From NCBI GenBank assembly GCA_910574195.1, contig CAJTBF010000001.1:124001-188000 (forward strand): a DNA stretch of 64,000 bases, in the 5' to 3' direction. The notes beneath the pieces are model-generated. The model saw only the letters and a list, made by a program, of their open reading frames with translations. It was not told the DNA's origin and ran no database searches. This DNA comes from Lachnospiraceae bacterium (lineage in GTDB: Bacteria > Bacillota > Clostridia > Lachnospirales > Lachnospiraceae). Positions within the stretch are counted from its first letter, which is position 1. Every line of letters starts with the position of its first letter. Below are positions 1 to 6,584 of the stretch, piece by piece. The translations under genes and the position numbers were made by a program.

Positions 1-332
1 AGCCTGGTCTTATATCGTGCTTCTTCCTCTACCAACTGTTCATATGCTCTCCCGACATATAACAGACACCGTAAAGGCATGTTCGGATTGATACTACTTT
101 GATGTTCCCCAAACACAATGATCTTTTCGTCCACTCCAAAAGAAATATCATTTTTAAAATTCTTATATAAGATGTCATCTATTTTTATTTTCTGAATAAT
201 TCCCTCATCCTGATAATCTGTATCATGTAATGCATTATACAAACTTAGCAAATTCTTTTTCGCTGTTTTATCCTGATAAAACAAGTCTACAAAAAGACTG
301 TCCTTATACTCTCGATTTTCTTTTTCTATCAC
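1..332 (-). CDS. Rpn family recombination-promoting nuclease / putative transposase (3' end outside window)
   Basis: About 110 codons read leftward from a GTG start at 332 and run off the window edge. An in-frame stop lies a few codons upstream of the GTG, and the ribosome site is weak. The translation begins MIEKENREYKDSLFVDLF and carries the family segments KNDISFGVDEKII, VFGEHQSSINPNMPLR and YVGRAYEQL. The D...E-x-Q spacing fits the PD-(D/E)XK active site of Rpn/YhgA-like proteins, which are DNA endonucleases often present in many copies in Lachnospiraceae. Only the N-terminal domain is visible, so intactness cannot be judged. It sits beside repeat-rich, eroding sequence, as these genes often do. 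Confidence 0.75.
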   Translation of the reverse strand, partial: MIEKENREYKDSLFVDLFYQDKTAKKNLLSLYNALHDTDYQDEGIIQKIKIDDILYKNFKNDISFGVDEKIIVFGEHQSSINPNMPLRCLLYVGRAYEQLVEEEARYKTR

Positions 333-398
333 AATATACTCACTTTCTCATTATCTGATTTTATAATATCACAATTTAATTGACGTTTCAATGTTTCT

Positions 399-543
399 CG
401 TAACAGTTCAGCCTTCGGCCTCACTGTTACGCAAATCCAGCCCATTTAAAGTTTGCTTTCAGCAAAGGGCTGGATTCTTTGACTGGATTTATACATTCTT
501 ACGGACTTTGCCGCAAGTGCAAAGTCCTGGGCTGAATAGTTAC
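399..543. repeat. Composite intergenic hairpin repeat (modules A, C, B)
   Basis: Three inverted repeats stand in a row. Module A (399-431) pairs CGTAACAGT with ACTGTTACG around a GCC/GGC core. Module C (433-476) pairs AATCCAGCCC with GGGCTGGATT. Module B (496-543) pairs the ends of a unit containing GGACTTTGC and GCAAAGTCC. Each module recurs elsewhere in this window, in a different order or orientation (4781, 6178, 6530, 47489, 48242). The remaining intergenic bases, 333-398 and 544-696, hold no gene that I can support. The open frame at 391-618 is only a by-product of these repeats. Confidence 0.8.
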
Positions 544-696
544 CTGTTTCTCATAAAAGGGAGCCTTTCACTGTTGATTTTTCCTCCTGCCGTCATTATA
601 CTGAAAAGCAGAATGTAACCAAAAAAGCTGACTGTCGAGCTGTTATGTCAGAACTCAAGACAATCGTTTCAAAGGAATTTTCCAGGTGAGGTCTTT

Positions 697-1224
697 ATGA
701 TTTATTTTATAAAATCAAAGAAAAGGCATTTTTCATATGCCCAATGGAATACTTATTTTGAGCAGAACAACGCGCAGCGTCTGCTGATTTCATTTGAAGA
801 TGATCGATTAACGGAAAAAGAAAAAGCATTGATTTTCCCATCTATCTGCCAGTTCGAGCGCGGAGAATATTCTGACGGAAGACATCTGAAAAGAGTGGCG
901 GATCGCTTTGCCGCAGAGACACAGAACAAAGATTATATGCACTGCATCCGATGGTTTATAAAGGAAGAGAATGCACATTCAAACTATTTGAAAACCTATA
1001 TGGAACACTACAATGTCCGTGAAAAAAAGCATGTAATCCTGGATCATATATTTCGGCAGTTAAGAAAACTTGCCGGACTCCGATGCGAGGTTATCGTGCT
1101 GGTGACGGCTGAGATGATCGCATTATCCTATTATGACGCTTTGCAGCATGCCGCAGGATCTCCCGCACTAAAGGCGATCTGCCGGCAGATGCTTCACGAT
1201 GAGATCCCACACATTAGTTCATAA
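697..1224 (+). pseudogene. Ferritin-like diiron protein, 3' end lost
   Basis: The 175-residue product has the helical look of ferritin-like proteins. Acidic/His pairs are spaced as in a diiron carboxylate bundle: FERGEYSDG, then KEENAHSNYL, then TAEMIALSYYDAL, then LHDEIPHI. A ferritin-like bundle should continue past the last D-E-x-x-H-I motif, but here the frame ends two residues later at TAA (1222-1224). That end lies inside the 3' end of the opposing DUF4180 gene. The start has an AGGTGAGG ribosome site. I infer that a deletion joined two convergent genes. Function is unknown; oxygen or iron handling is the family norm. Confidence 0.5.
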
Positions 1225-1435
1225 ACTTTTGCAGAATTTCACCCGCAATTCCCGAACTGAGGATAAAGAAGTCCCCACATATCCTGTTCTTATCAATGAC
1301 AATTCTGTCCGCTCCCGTTTCATATTTTACAGTCATCGCAAAATCCAGCGCGGACTGCGTATCCACAATAATCATCTCATCACCGGAAACAACTGCGATG
1401 TCAATCCCGTTCTTTTTCAAATGTTCTATTTTCAT
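1214..1435 (-). pseudogene. DUF4180 domain protein, 3' end lost
   Basis: The first 73 residues match the DUF4180 pattern, with a GDEMIIVDTQSALDFAM stretch and the conserved GIAGEILQKF. Family members normally continue after an N-Y-R step to about 115-120 residues. Here the frame stops directly after the Asn, at the point where the truncated ferritin-like gene ends on the other strand (the two overlap by 11 bp). A good ribosome site (TTAGGAGGGTAAG before the ATG) shows that the 5' end is native. The role of DUF4180 proteins is not established. Confidence 0.6.
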
Positions 1436-1486
1436 CTTACCCTCCTAAACCAAATCTGCAGTACAAATCCCGGTTGAAAATAGATT

Positions 1487-2410
1487 CTATCGGATTATGG
1501 ATTCATTATCAAGCATTCTCTTCTCTCGATTTCTATATTCCCGCGGTGTGCAGCCATAAAAACGTTTAAATGTTTTCGCGAAATTGCTTGGACTGTCAAA
1601 ACCACATAAAGTTGCTATTTCCGAAATGTTGTTTGCCAGATCCTTTCGCAGCATCTCTGCTCCCTGCATAATCCGATACTTAATCAAATATTGAATCGGA
1701 GAAAGCTGAATTCTTTTTTGAAAACAACGCAGACATTCCCTCTCACTGATATCCGCTGCGCCTGAGATGTCCGACAGGGTCAGCCCATCTGAAAAATTTT
1801 CGTGAATATAGGTCAGCATTTTCCGGATACGGAGATTGTCCTGGTCAGGAGAACCTCCAGACTGATCTATCTTCCCCTGAAATTCCTGATACAGAAAAAA
1901 ACAGATTCGGGATAATTTTTCCCGCACAATAAATTCAAAACCTTCGCAATCGCATGCCAGCGCTTCGAATGCACGGCAAAACCAGTGCGCTGCCTTTTCG
2001 TTCCTCTCTGCCTTTATAAGACTGCCGGAAAAGGATTGACAGGATAAAAGCGGAAATATGTATTTCTTTGCAAACACAAGATCATCATTCCCGGTAATCA
2101 ATACCGGGCTGAAAACAAGAGAGTGTAATCTGCATTCCGAAGCGGCAATTCCATAGTGAAGGATATTGGAATTGATCACGATACAATCTCCTTTTTCCAG
2201 AAGAAAGGATTTCGACGGTATTTTTATCTTCATTCGTCCGCTTTCTATATAGATCATTTCGATCTCTTCATGCCAGTGCCATAGAATCACGTCTTCCTGT
2301 CTGTCCGTATGATAAGAGGAATATCCCGCGCAGGGAAACTGAGGACTTCCATGGGGCTGCAGTTCTTTTGATCCCCTGTTTAAATTTAAACCACATTCTT
2401 GTAATGCCAT
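1487..2410 (-). CDS. AraC family transcriptional regulator
   Basis: This 307-residue protein has an N-terminal cupin-like sensor domain (about 40-150, with an HWHEEIEMIYIESG strand typical of AraC cupins). Its C-terminal pair of helix-turn-helices spans about 200-300, ending in the family signature CGFDSPSNFAKTFKRFYGCTPREYR. The gene is divergent from the MFS transporter at 2525, with promoters that overlap in the 114-bp gap. Regulation of that transporter and of itself is therefore the simplest inference. The ligand is unknown; a cupin domain of this type often binds a sugar or small carbon compound. Start chosen from the AAAGGGGAAAAGG ribosome site. Confidence 0.9.
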   Translation of the reverse strand: MALQECGLNLNRGSKELQPHGSPQFPCAGYSSYHTDRQEDVILWHWHEEIEMIYIESGRMKIKIPSKSFLLEKGDCIVINSNILHYGIAASECRLHSLVFSPVLITGNDDLVFAKKYIFPLLSCQSFSGSLIKAERNEKAAHWFCRAFEALACDCEGFEFIVREKLSRICFFLYQEFQGKIDQSGGSPDQDNLRIRKMLTYIHENFSDGLTLSDISGAADISERECLRCFQKRIQLSPIQYLIKYRIMQGAEMLRKDLANNISEIATLCGFDSPSNFAKTFKRFYGCTPREYRNREKRMLDNESIIR

Positions 2411-2442
2411 CCTTTTCCCCTTTCTTCTGGCGGTCTTTTTAT

Positions 2443-2471
2443 ATTATATGTCCAAAAATATGTTGTATCAA
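2443..2471 (-). promoter_or_regulatory. Promoter of the AraC gene
   Basis: On the minus strand TTGATA (2466-2471) and a perfect TATAAT (2443-2448) are separated by 17 bases. This is a near-consensus sigma-A promoter about 32 bases upstream of the AraC start. Its -35 overlaps the -35 of the divergent MFS promoter. Confidence 0.7.
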
Positions 2472-2491
2472 GCATCATTTGACGATATTCT
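2463..2491 (+). promoter_or_regulatory. Candidate promoter of the MFS transporter gene
   Basis: TTGTAT (2463-2468) and TATTCT (2486-2491) are separated by 17 bases, 33 bases upstream of the ATG. The match is weaker than for the divergent AraC promoter, as expected for an activator-dependent promoter. Confidence 0.45.
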
Positions 2492-2524
2492 TTTGATAAC
2501 AAAAAACACAGGAGGAACCATCTT

Positions 2525-3706
2525 ATGTTTCAACTATTGTTAGTGATTATTTACCTGGCTTTTATCAGTCTGGGTCTCCCGGATTCCATCCTGGGTTCGG
2601 CATGGCCGTCCATGTACCGGGAATTTTCTGTGCCTGTTTCCTATGCGGGCGGACTTTCCATGATTATCGCCGTTGGAACCATTCTTTCCAGCCTGCAAAG
2701 CGACCGGCTCACCAGAAAATTTGGAACCGGAAAAGTAACGGCGATCAGCGTACTGCTGACTGCAGCCGCATTGTTTGGATTCTCCCTCAGTCACTCTTAT
2801 GCTTTATTGTGCCTTTGGGCGGTTCCTTATGGGTTGGGAGCCGGAAGTGTGGATGCCTCTCTGAACAATTATGTTGCGCTTCACTACGCAAGCAGACATA
2901 TGAGCTGGCTGCATTGCATGTGGGGGGTGGGCGCCTCCCTGGGGCCTTATATCATGGGATATGCATTAACAAACGAATTGGGATGGAATGCCGGATATCG
3001 TTTCATCGCGCTCCTCCAGATTGCATTGACCGCCATATTGCTCTTCAGCCTGCCACTATGGAAAAATCAGAAAAATATCGGCGCAGAACAGGCCGGAGAG
3101 GAAAAGAAAAGTCAGCCGCTTTCTCTCACGCAGATTCTGTCTATCCCAGGCGCAAAGGAAGTGATGATTACTTTTTTCTGCTATTGTGCCCTGGAACAGA
3201 CTGCCGGGTTATGGGCCAGCAGTTATCTTGTACTTCACCATCATCTTTCCGCAGAAACTGCCGCCGGATTTGCAAGCCTGTTTTTTATCGGCATTACAGT
3301 CGGAAGAGCTCTGAGCGGTTTTCTGACCATGAAATGGACGGATACGCAGATGATACGGCTTGGGCAAGGACTGATTCTCCTTGGCCTCGTGTTCCTTCTC
3401 CTGCCGTTTGGCAATGGAAGTGCATTGTCAGGACTGATTTTGATCGGTCTTGGCTGCGCTCCCATCTATCCTTCTGTCATCCATTCCACACCTGCCCATT
3501 TTGGAGCAGACAAATCCCAGGCTGTCATCGGGGTACAGATGGCTTTTGCTTACGTGGGAACCTGTTTTATGCCGCCCCTGTTCGGCTTTCTTGCAAACCA
3601 TATCAATATTTCCCTGTTTCCAGGTTATCTGCTGGCAATCTGGATTCTTATGGTCATAATGCATGAAAAAATGCTGCCCAAAGTAGCAGCAGATTTTCCT
3701 CAATAA
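2525..3706 (+). CDS. Major facilitator superfamily transporter
   Basis: This 393-residue, very hydrophobic protein has about 12 predicted membrane segments and a central loop (about 180-200) between the two six-helix halves. The loop between TM2 and TM3 carries SDRLTRKFGTGK, a form of the MFS G-x-x-x-D-R-x-G-R motif. The general layout resembles sugar or drug/H+ symporters, but the substrate cannot be read from sequence. An AGGAGGAACCATCTT ribosome site fixes the start. It is probably controlled by the divergent AraC gene. Its stop overlaps the stop of the DUF1294 gene on the other strand by 7 bp, and its terminator lies inside that gene. Confidence 0.88.
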   Translation: MFQLLLVIIYLAFISLGLPDSILGSAWPSMYREFSVPVSYAGGLSMIIAVGTILSSLQSDRLTRKFGTGKVTAISVLLTAAALFGFSLSHSYALLCLWAVPYGLGAGSVDASLNNYVALHYASRHMSWLHCMWGVGASLGPYIMGYALTNELGWNAGYRFIALLQIALTAILLFSLPLWKNQKNIGAEQAGEEKKSQPLSLTQILSIPGAKEVMITFFCYCALEQTAGLWASSYLVLHHHLSAETAAGFASLFFIGITVGRALSGFLTMKWTDTQMIRLGQGLILLGLVFLLLPFGNGSALSGLILIGLGCAPIYPSVIHSTPAHFGADKSQAVIGVQMAFAYVGTCFMPPLFGFLANHINISLFPGYLLAIWILMVIMHEKMLPKVAADFPQ

Positions 3707-3966
3707 AATAGAAGATAGAATAACAGGATTGCCTGTATGGCCAGCATTGCAGGCAATCCTGTTTTAAAATACACTTTTTTTGTTTTATGTCTGCATACGT
3801 ACATTGCCGCCAGACCGCCGGCCGCACCTCCGACCAGCGACAAGCCCAACAGAGTGGACTCCCGGATTCGCCAATTTCCATGAACCGCTTTCCATTTATC
3901 GATTCCGAACATAGCAAAAGTCAGCAGATTCATTACAAGCAAATATAGAAAAATCATTTTGTCCAT
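3700..3966 (-). CDS. DUF1294 small membrane protein
   Basis: The 88-residue protein matches the DUF1294 layout: an N-terminal membrane helix (about 5-20), the conserved FGIDKWKA segment, WRIRESTLLGLSLVGGAAGG and a final hydrophobic helix. DUF1294 proteins are small membrane proteins of unknown function. It converges on the MFS gene with a 7-bp overlap. An unusual feature is that a 14-bp perfect inverted repeat lies inside its coding sequence, where it can serve as the MFS terminator. The ribosome site is weak, so the ATG at 3957 is an alternative start. Confidence 0.8.
   Translation of the reverse strand: MDKMIFLYLLVMNLLTFAMFGIDKWKAVHGNWRIRESTLLGLSLVGGAAGGLAAMYVCRHKTKKVYFKTGLPAMLAIQAILLFYLLFY
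3722..3765 (+). terminator. Rho-independent terminator of the MFS gene, inside DUF1294 coding sequence
   Basis: AACAGGATTGCCTG (3722-3735) and its exact complement CAGGCAATCCTGTT (3750-3763) form a 14-bp stem with a 14-base loop, followed by TT and an A-rich stretch. It begins 15 bases after the MFS stop. Because it lies in the last third of the DUF1294 gene, the same DNA also encodes protein on the other strand. Confidence 0.65.
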
Positions 3967-3991
3967 TGTTTTCTTTTACCGCTATGGGAAG

Positions 3992-4398
3992 TTACTGCAT
4001 GTTTTTTAAAACATTTTTGTATTGTTTCTCAATGTTGGATTGGAGTTCCTCAAATTCCGGAATAAACTCTGTTATGATCCTGTCCGTCAGTTTTCTTGCC
4101 GCTTCCCCATCATATATATGAGCTGTATTATTCCTTTCTTTTAACATACAAAGCCAGGTTTCCTCATTTATAAAATCAAAACACTAGTACGCCGCCTTAA
4201 GAATCTCCCGGGGCGCCCCGTCCTGTCAACAAGAATCCCTTCATAAATCAGCAATTCCTTCAATACTTTCCATCCCAGTTCAAACTGAATAAAAAATTTA
4301 TCAATAATTCCACTTAGAATAAATTCATTCCTCAAATCCTGTTCCGGAGATTTTCTCAATACAGCCAGATGGCTTGTATAATTATCATATTTTTTCAT
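3992..4398 (-). pseudogene. HepT-like (HI0074-type) toxin / nucleotidyltransferase substrate-binding protein, broken
   Basis: The reading frame begins MKKYDNYTSHLAVL and continues through FIQFELGWKVLKELL, as in the HI0074/HepT family. Near 4214 one G has been lost from a G run, and the family sequence (PREILKAAY) continues in the next frame. That frame has a second lesion, an in-frame TAG right after AAY. It then continues through EETWLCMLKERNNTAHIYDG, which contains the R-x4-H-x-Y motif of HepT RNases, to a TAA at 3992. Two independent lesions make this a clear pseudogene. The start overlaps the antitoxin gene by 14 bp. Confidence 0.8.
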
Positions 4399-4720
4399 AA
4401 ACCACCACCCCATCCCTATCAATCTCCGAAATCAGCTCCGCAGAAACCGGTTCATTCATATCTATTAAATCCATTTGTAAAAGTGTCCATATCTTTTCCT
4501 GCATTGCAAACGAAAACTCTGCAAAATCATGGCAGCCATATATCGCCAGATCCAGATCACTTTTCTTTCGATGCGTTCCCCTTGCCCGGGAACCGAACAG
4601 AATTACTTTCGTCACGTGATGTTTCTCTGACAGCGTGCAGATTTCCCGAAACACCCTTTGAGAAATCCCGGTATTTTCAAGTCTCTTTTTATCCTGTGTC
4701 TCTGTTGCTTCTTTTTGCAT
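4385..4720 (-). CDS. MntA-like nucleotidyltransferase antitoxin
   Basis: This 111-residue minimal nucleotidyltransferase has the motif ILFGSRARG (about 40-48) and DLDLA (55-59), giving the GS-x10-DxD active-site pattern. Proteins of this type act as antitoxins by adding AMP to the Tyr of a partner HepT RNase, or form HI0073/HI0074 pairs. The partner gene follows with a 14-bp overlap and is broken, so this antitoxin now seems unpaired. A GGGAAGGAG ribosome site supports the start. Catalytic residues appear intact. Confidence 0.85.
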   Translation of the reverse strand: MQKEATETQDKKRLENTGISQRVFREICTLSEKHHVTKVILFGSRARGTHRKKSDLDLAIYGCHDFAEFSFAMQEKIWTLLQMDLIDMNEPVSAELISEIDRDGVVVYEKI

Positions 4721-4780
4721 AAACGGCTCCTTCCCTCAGAAACATTTTCAAGATAAACCCTGAAAAACAGTAATCATAGT

Positions 4781-4829
4781 GTAACTATTCAGCCCAGGAC
4801 TTTGCATTTGCTGCAAAGTCCGTAAGAAC
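4781..4829. repeat. Intergenic repeat module B
   Basis: This 49-bp unit starts GTAACTATTCAGCCCAGGAC and ends GTCCGTAAGAAC, with AGGACTTTGCA/TGCAAAGTCC forming a hairpin. It is nearly identical to 6178-6226 (same orientation) and to 496-543 (inverted). Confidence 0.8.
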
Positions 4830-4853
4830 ATATAGCAGCTGCAATTATGAGCT

Positions 4854-5378
4854 CTAATCTAATTGTCCTGCAAGACTTCGTTCCGCCAGCCTTAGTACCG
4901 AGATGACCGGCACGATCAGAATTCCGCAGAAAAAATTACTGACGCCATGTATAAAATCAAAAGGCAGCCCCGCAATAATCCAGGAAATCATCCCCTGAAA
5001 ACTCATCCCAAACAGGATTGCCTGCGCCGGTGCATATAATGTACCGAACAGAAAACCATGCATTGCACAAACCGCCATATATACAAAAGCCCGAATCTTT
5101 TTCGGAAGATGCTCCGGAAGAAGCATCACGGCGCCCCACAGAACAGTCCAGACATAAAGGTAAGGAACCCACCAGGTTGCGAAGCCACTGAAAATACCGT
5201 TTAAAATCACATAGATATAAATAGGGTATAACGCTTTTTTTCTATAAACCACCGTAAATGCAATTGTAAACACCCCCAGCAGGTGAATATTGGGGGCCAC
5301 CTCCATCAGAAGCTTGGACGCGTACATCAACGCGCCCAGCATTGCAAATATCGTAATTTCTCTTGTCGTCGGCTTCAC
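4854..5378 (-). CDS. ECF transporter S component, probably for cobalamin
   Basis: This 174-residue membrane protein has about six hydrophobic segments. It opens with TTREITIFAMLGALMYASKL, the N-terminal helix typical of ECF substrate-binding (S) subunits with an alanine/glycine face. The GTG start overlaps the TGA of the DUF4430 gene by 4 bp, so the two are translationally coupled. No energising EcfA/EcfT genes are nearby, so it likely shares a module encoded elsewhere. The cobalamin assignment rests on context: a DUF4430 partner and a cobalamin riboswitch upstream. Confidence 0.8.
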   Translation of the reverse strand: MKPTTREITIFAMLGALMYASKLLMEVAPNIHLLGVFTIAFTVVYRKKALYPIYIYVILNGIFSGFATWWVPYLYVWTVLWGAVMLLPEHLPKKIRAFVYMAVCAMHGFLFGTLYAPAQAILFGMSFQGMISWIIAGLPFDFIHGVSNFFCGILIVPVISVLRLAERSLAGQLD

Positions 5379-5962
5379 CCTTTTTCCACCTTAAAGGCGT
5401 AGGTGTCTCCTTCCGTGATCTTTGTGGAATCCACCCCCTGTGCAGCATATTCGTCATTGACATAAAACGCCCAATAGACGCCGTCCTTGTCATAATCCGC
5501 GGCGATACCGTTGACTGTTTTTACGAAAAGGCCGTAATCTCCTTCCTCTCCTTCTATCAGTCCCACATCCTGCAGCGCTTCTCCCACGGTCTCCTTATCC
5601 GTGTGAACTTCGAACAGGGTTTCCTCCCCCTCCTGATCCACCACGAGAAAGTCAAACTGTGTCTCTCCTTCTCCCCGTACATTCCGTTCGTTTTCCGTCC
5701 GGGAATCCTTTTGTGCATCCGCATCGGTTTTCGTCTGCGCATCACTCTTTGCATCTGTATCGCTCTCTGTCTGCGCGTCACTCTTTGCATCTGCGTCTGT
5801 TTCTGCCTGCGCATCCGTCTTCGTCTGCTCCTGCACGGCTGCACTCTGATTTCCTTTGTCCTCTTTGTTGCCATTACAACCCGATGCAGACAGTGCCATA
5901 GCCACAATCAGCACGATGCAAAGGAAGAATGACCATTGTTTTTTCATGCATTTCTCTCGCAT
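5375..5962 (-). CDS. DUF4430 lipoprotein, probable cobalamin-binding partner of the ECF subunit
   Basis: The start at 5962 is chosen because AAGGAG lies 10 bases upstream. The 195-residue product has a lipoprotein signal ending in SASGC (Cys at residue 29). A low-complexity linker follows, with a 12-residue repeat built on DAKSDAQT (about residues 46-84). The C-terminal DUF4430 domain includes TVGEALQDVG and DGVYWAFYVNDEYA. DUF4430 is the domain found at the end of transcobalamin-like proteins, where it contributes to cobalamin binding. The lipid anchor would hold it outside the membrane beside the ECF S-component encoded next. Confidence 0.85.
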   Translation of the reverse strand: MREKCMKKQWSFFLCIVLIVAMALSASGCNGNKEDKGNQSAAVQEQTKTDAQAETDADAKSDAQTESDTDAKSDAQTKTDADAQKDSRTENERNVRGEGETQFDFLVVDQEGEETLFEVHTDKETVGEALQDVGLIEGEEGDYGLFVKTVNGIAADYDKDGVYWAFYVNDEYAAQGVDSTKITEGDTYAFKVEKG

Positions 5963-6177
5963 AACTTTGATTCTCCTTCGATTTGTATTTCCTCCGTCAG
6001 CCGGCGCCCGCGGCTGGATATAATGGGAGGATCGTCCTGTCCGGATATTTCGACTTTGGCATGACTGCAAAAGGGCTGCCGCCCAGATACTCTTTGTACC
6101 GTTTCTTTTGCGGCAGTTCCTGACCGGCCTTCTCAGATCATCATATCCAATGGCTTTTCCCTGAATTGTGGCATTTG
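5963..6177. other. Leader region with a possible gene remnant
   Basis: Between the DUF4430 start and repeat B lies an open minus-strand frame of 46 codons, 6137 to a TGA at 5997. It contains YLGGSPFAVMPKSKYPDRTI and ends PAAGAG. It looks like the C-terminus of a former upstream gene, cut off by stops at its left boundary. I do not recognise the family. Confidence 0.3.
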
Positions 6178-6289
6178 GTAACTATTCGGCCCAGGACTTT
6201 ACACTTACTGCAAAGTCCGTAAGAACACATAACAGTTGGAATAGAATCCGGCCTCTTTGCCGTAAGGCAAGCTTCAATAGGCCGGATTC
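6178..6289. repeat. Intergenic repeat modules B and C
   Basis: Module B (6178-6226) repeats 4781-4829 almost exactly. It is followed by module C (6244-6289), a hairpin pairing GAATCCGGCC with GGCCGGATTC that is homologous to 433-476 and to 47489-47530. The unit sits between the riboswitch-like element and the DUF4430 gene. From 6302 to about 6340 another hairpin (CGGACGC/GCGTCCG, module D) follows, which resembles one at 47416-47468. Confidence 0.75.
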
Positions 6290-6339
6290 CGTAATTATTC
6301 AGGTATACTTTATCGGACGCAAAGCGTCCGCTCGCCCGG

Positions 6340-6475
6340 GTGGGCTGTATATCAGGTCAGCAGTCTGTTTTTCGCTGCGGTTTGCAGTTCCGCAAAACGT
6401 AGCTGTTTATGCCTTACGGCGACGGGCTCGTACAGGATTTTCACCTGTTTCCCCGGACAGTCCTTTCTTAAGATA
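6340..6475 (-). promoter_or_regulatory. Cobalamin riboswitch
   Basis: Read leftward, the RNA contains TTAAG, then GGGGAAACAGGTGAAAATCC, then TGTACGAGCCCGTCGCCGTAA (core 6414-6454). This matches the conserved GGGAA...GGTG-AAATCC...AC-G-GCCCG-CGC-GTAA block of cobalamin riboswitches. A GACTGCTGACCTG segment follows where the B12 box is expected. The 3' part is less canonical. The RNA points toward the DUF4430 and ECF S-component genes, which fits cobalamin uptake. Repeats and a gene remnant now separate it from those genes, so it may no longer control them fully. Confidence 0.7.
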
Positions 6476-6498
6476 ATACATTACAGACATTTCGTCAA
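6470..6498 (-). promoter_or_regulatory. Promoter of the riboswitch leader
   Basis: TTGACG (6493-6498) and TATCTT (6470-6475) on the minus strand are 17 bases apart. They lie directly upstream of the conserved riboswitch core. Confidence 0.5.
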
Positions 6499-6520
6499 TA
6501 TCCTTCCCGAAAGAGACAAG

Positions 6521-6557
6521 AAAAAGGGGAACAGTGAGACCGAAGGCGGAACTGTTA
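6521..6557 (-). terminator. Terminator of the GH32 operon (degenerate module A hairpin)
   Basis: On the minus strand AACAGTTCCGCC pairs with GGTCTCACTGTT, and the stem is followed by CCCC and five T residues. It lies 28 bases after the GH32 stop. The stem is a diverged copy of repeat module A, which suggests that a repeat has been taken over as a terminator. Confidence 0.55.
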
Positions 6558-6584
6558 GAAAAAGGCAGAATACCCGGCAGCCTG

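Noticed and set aside
391-618. Open frame of 75 codons
   Set aside because: It is made of hairpin repeat modules A, C and B and has no ribosome site.
5963-6177. Cobalamin riboswitch directly before the DUF4430 gene
   Set aside because: Words such as GGTCAGGAACTGCC resemble a B12 box, but the conserved core is absent here; the convincing core lies further upstream at 6414-6454.
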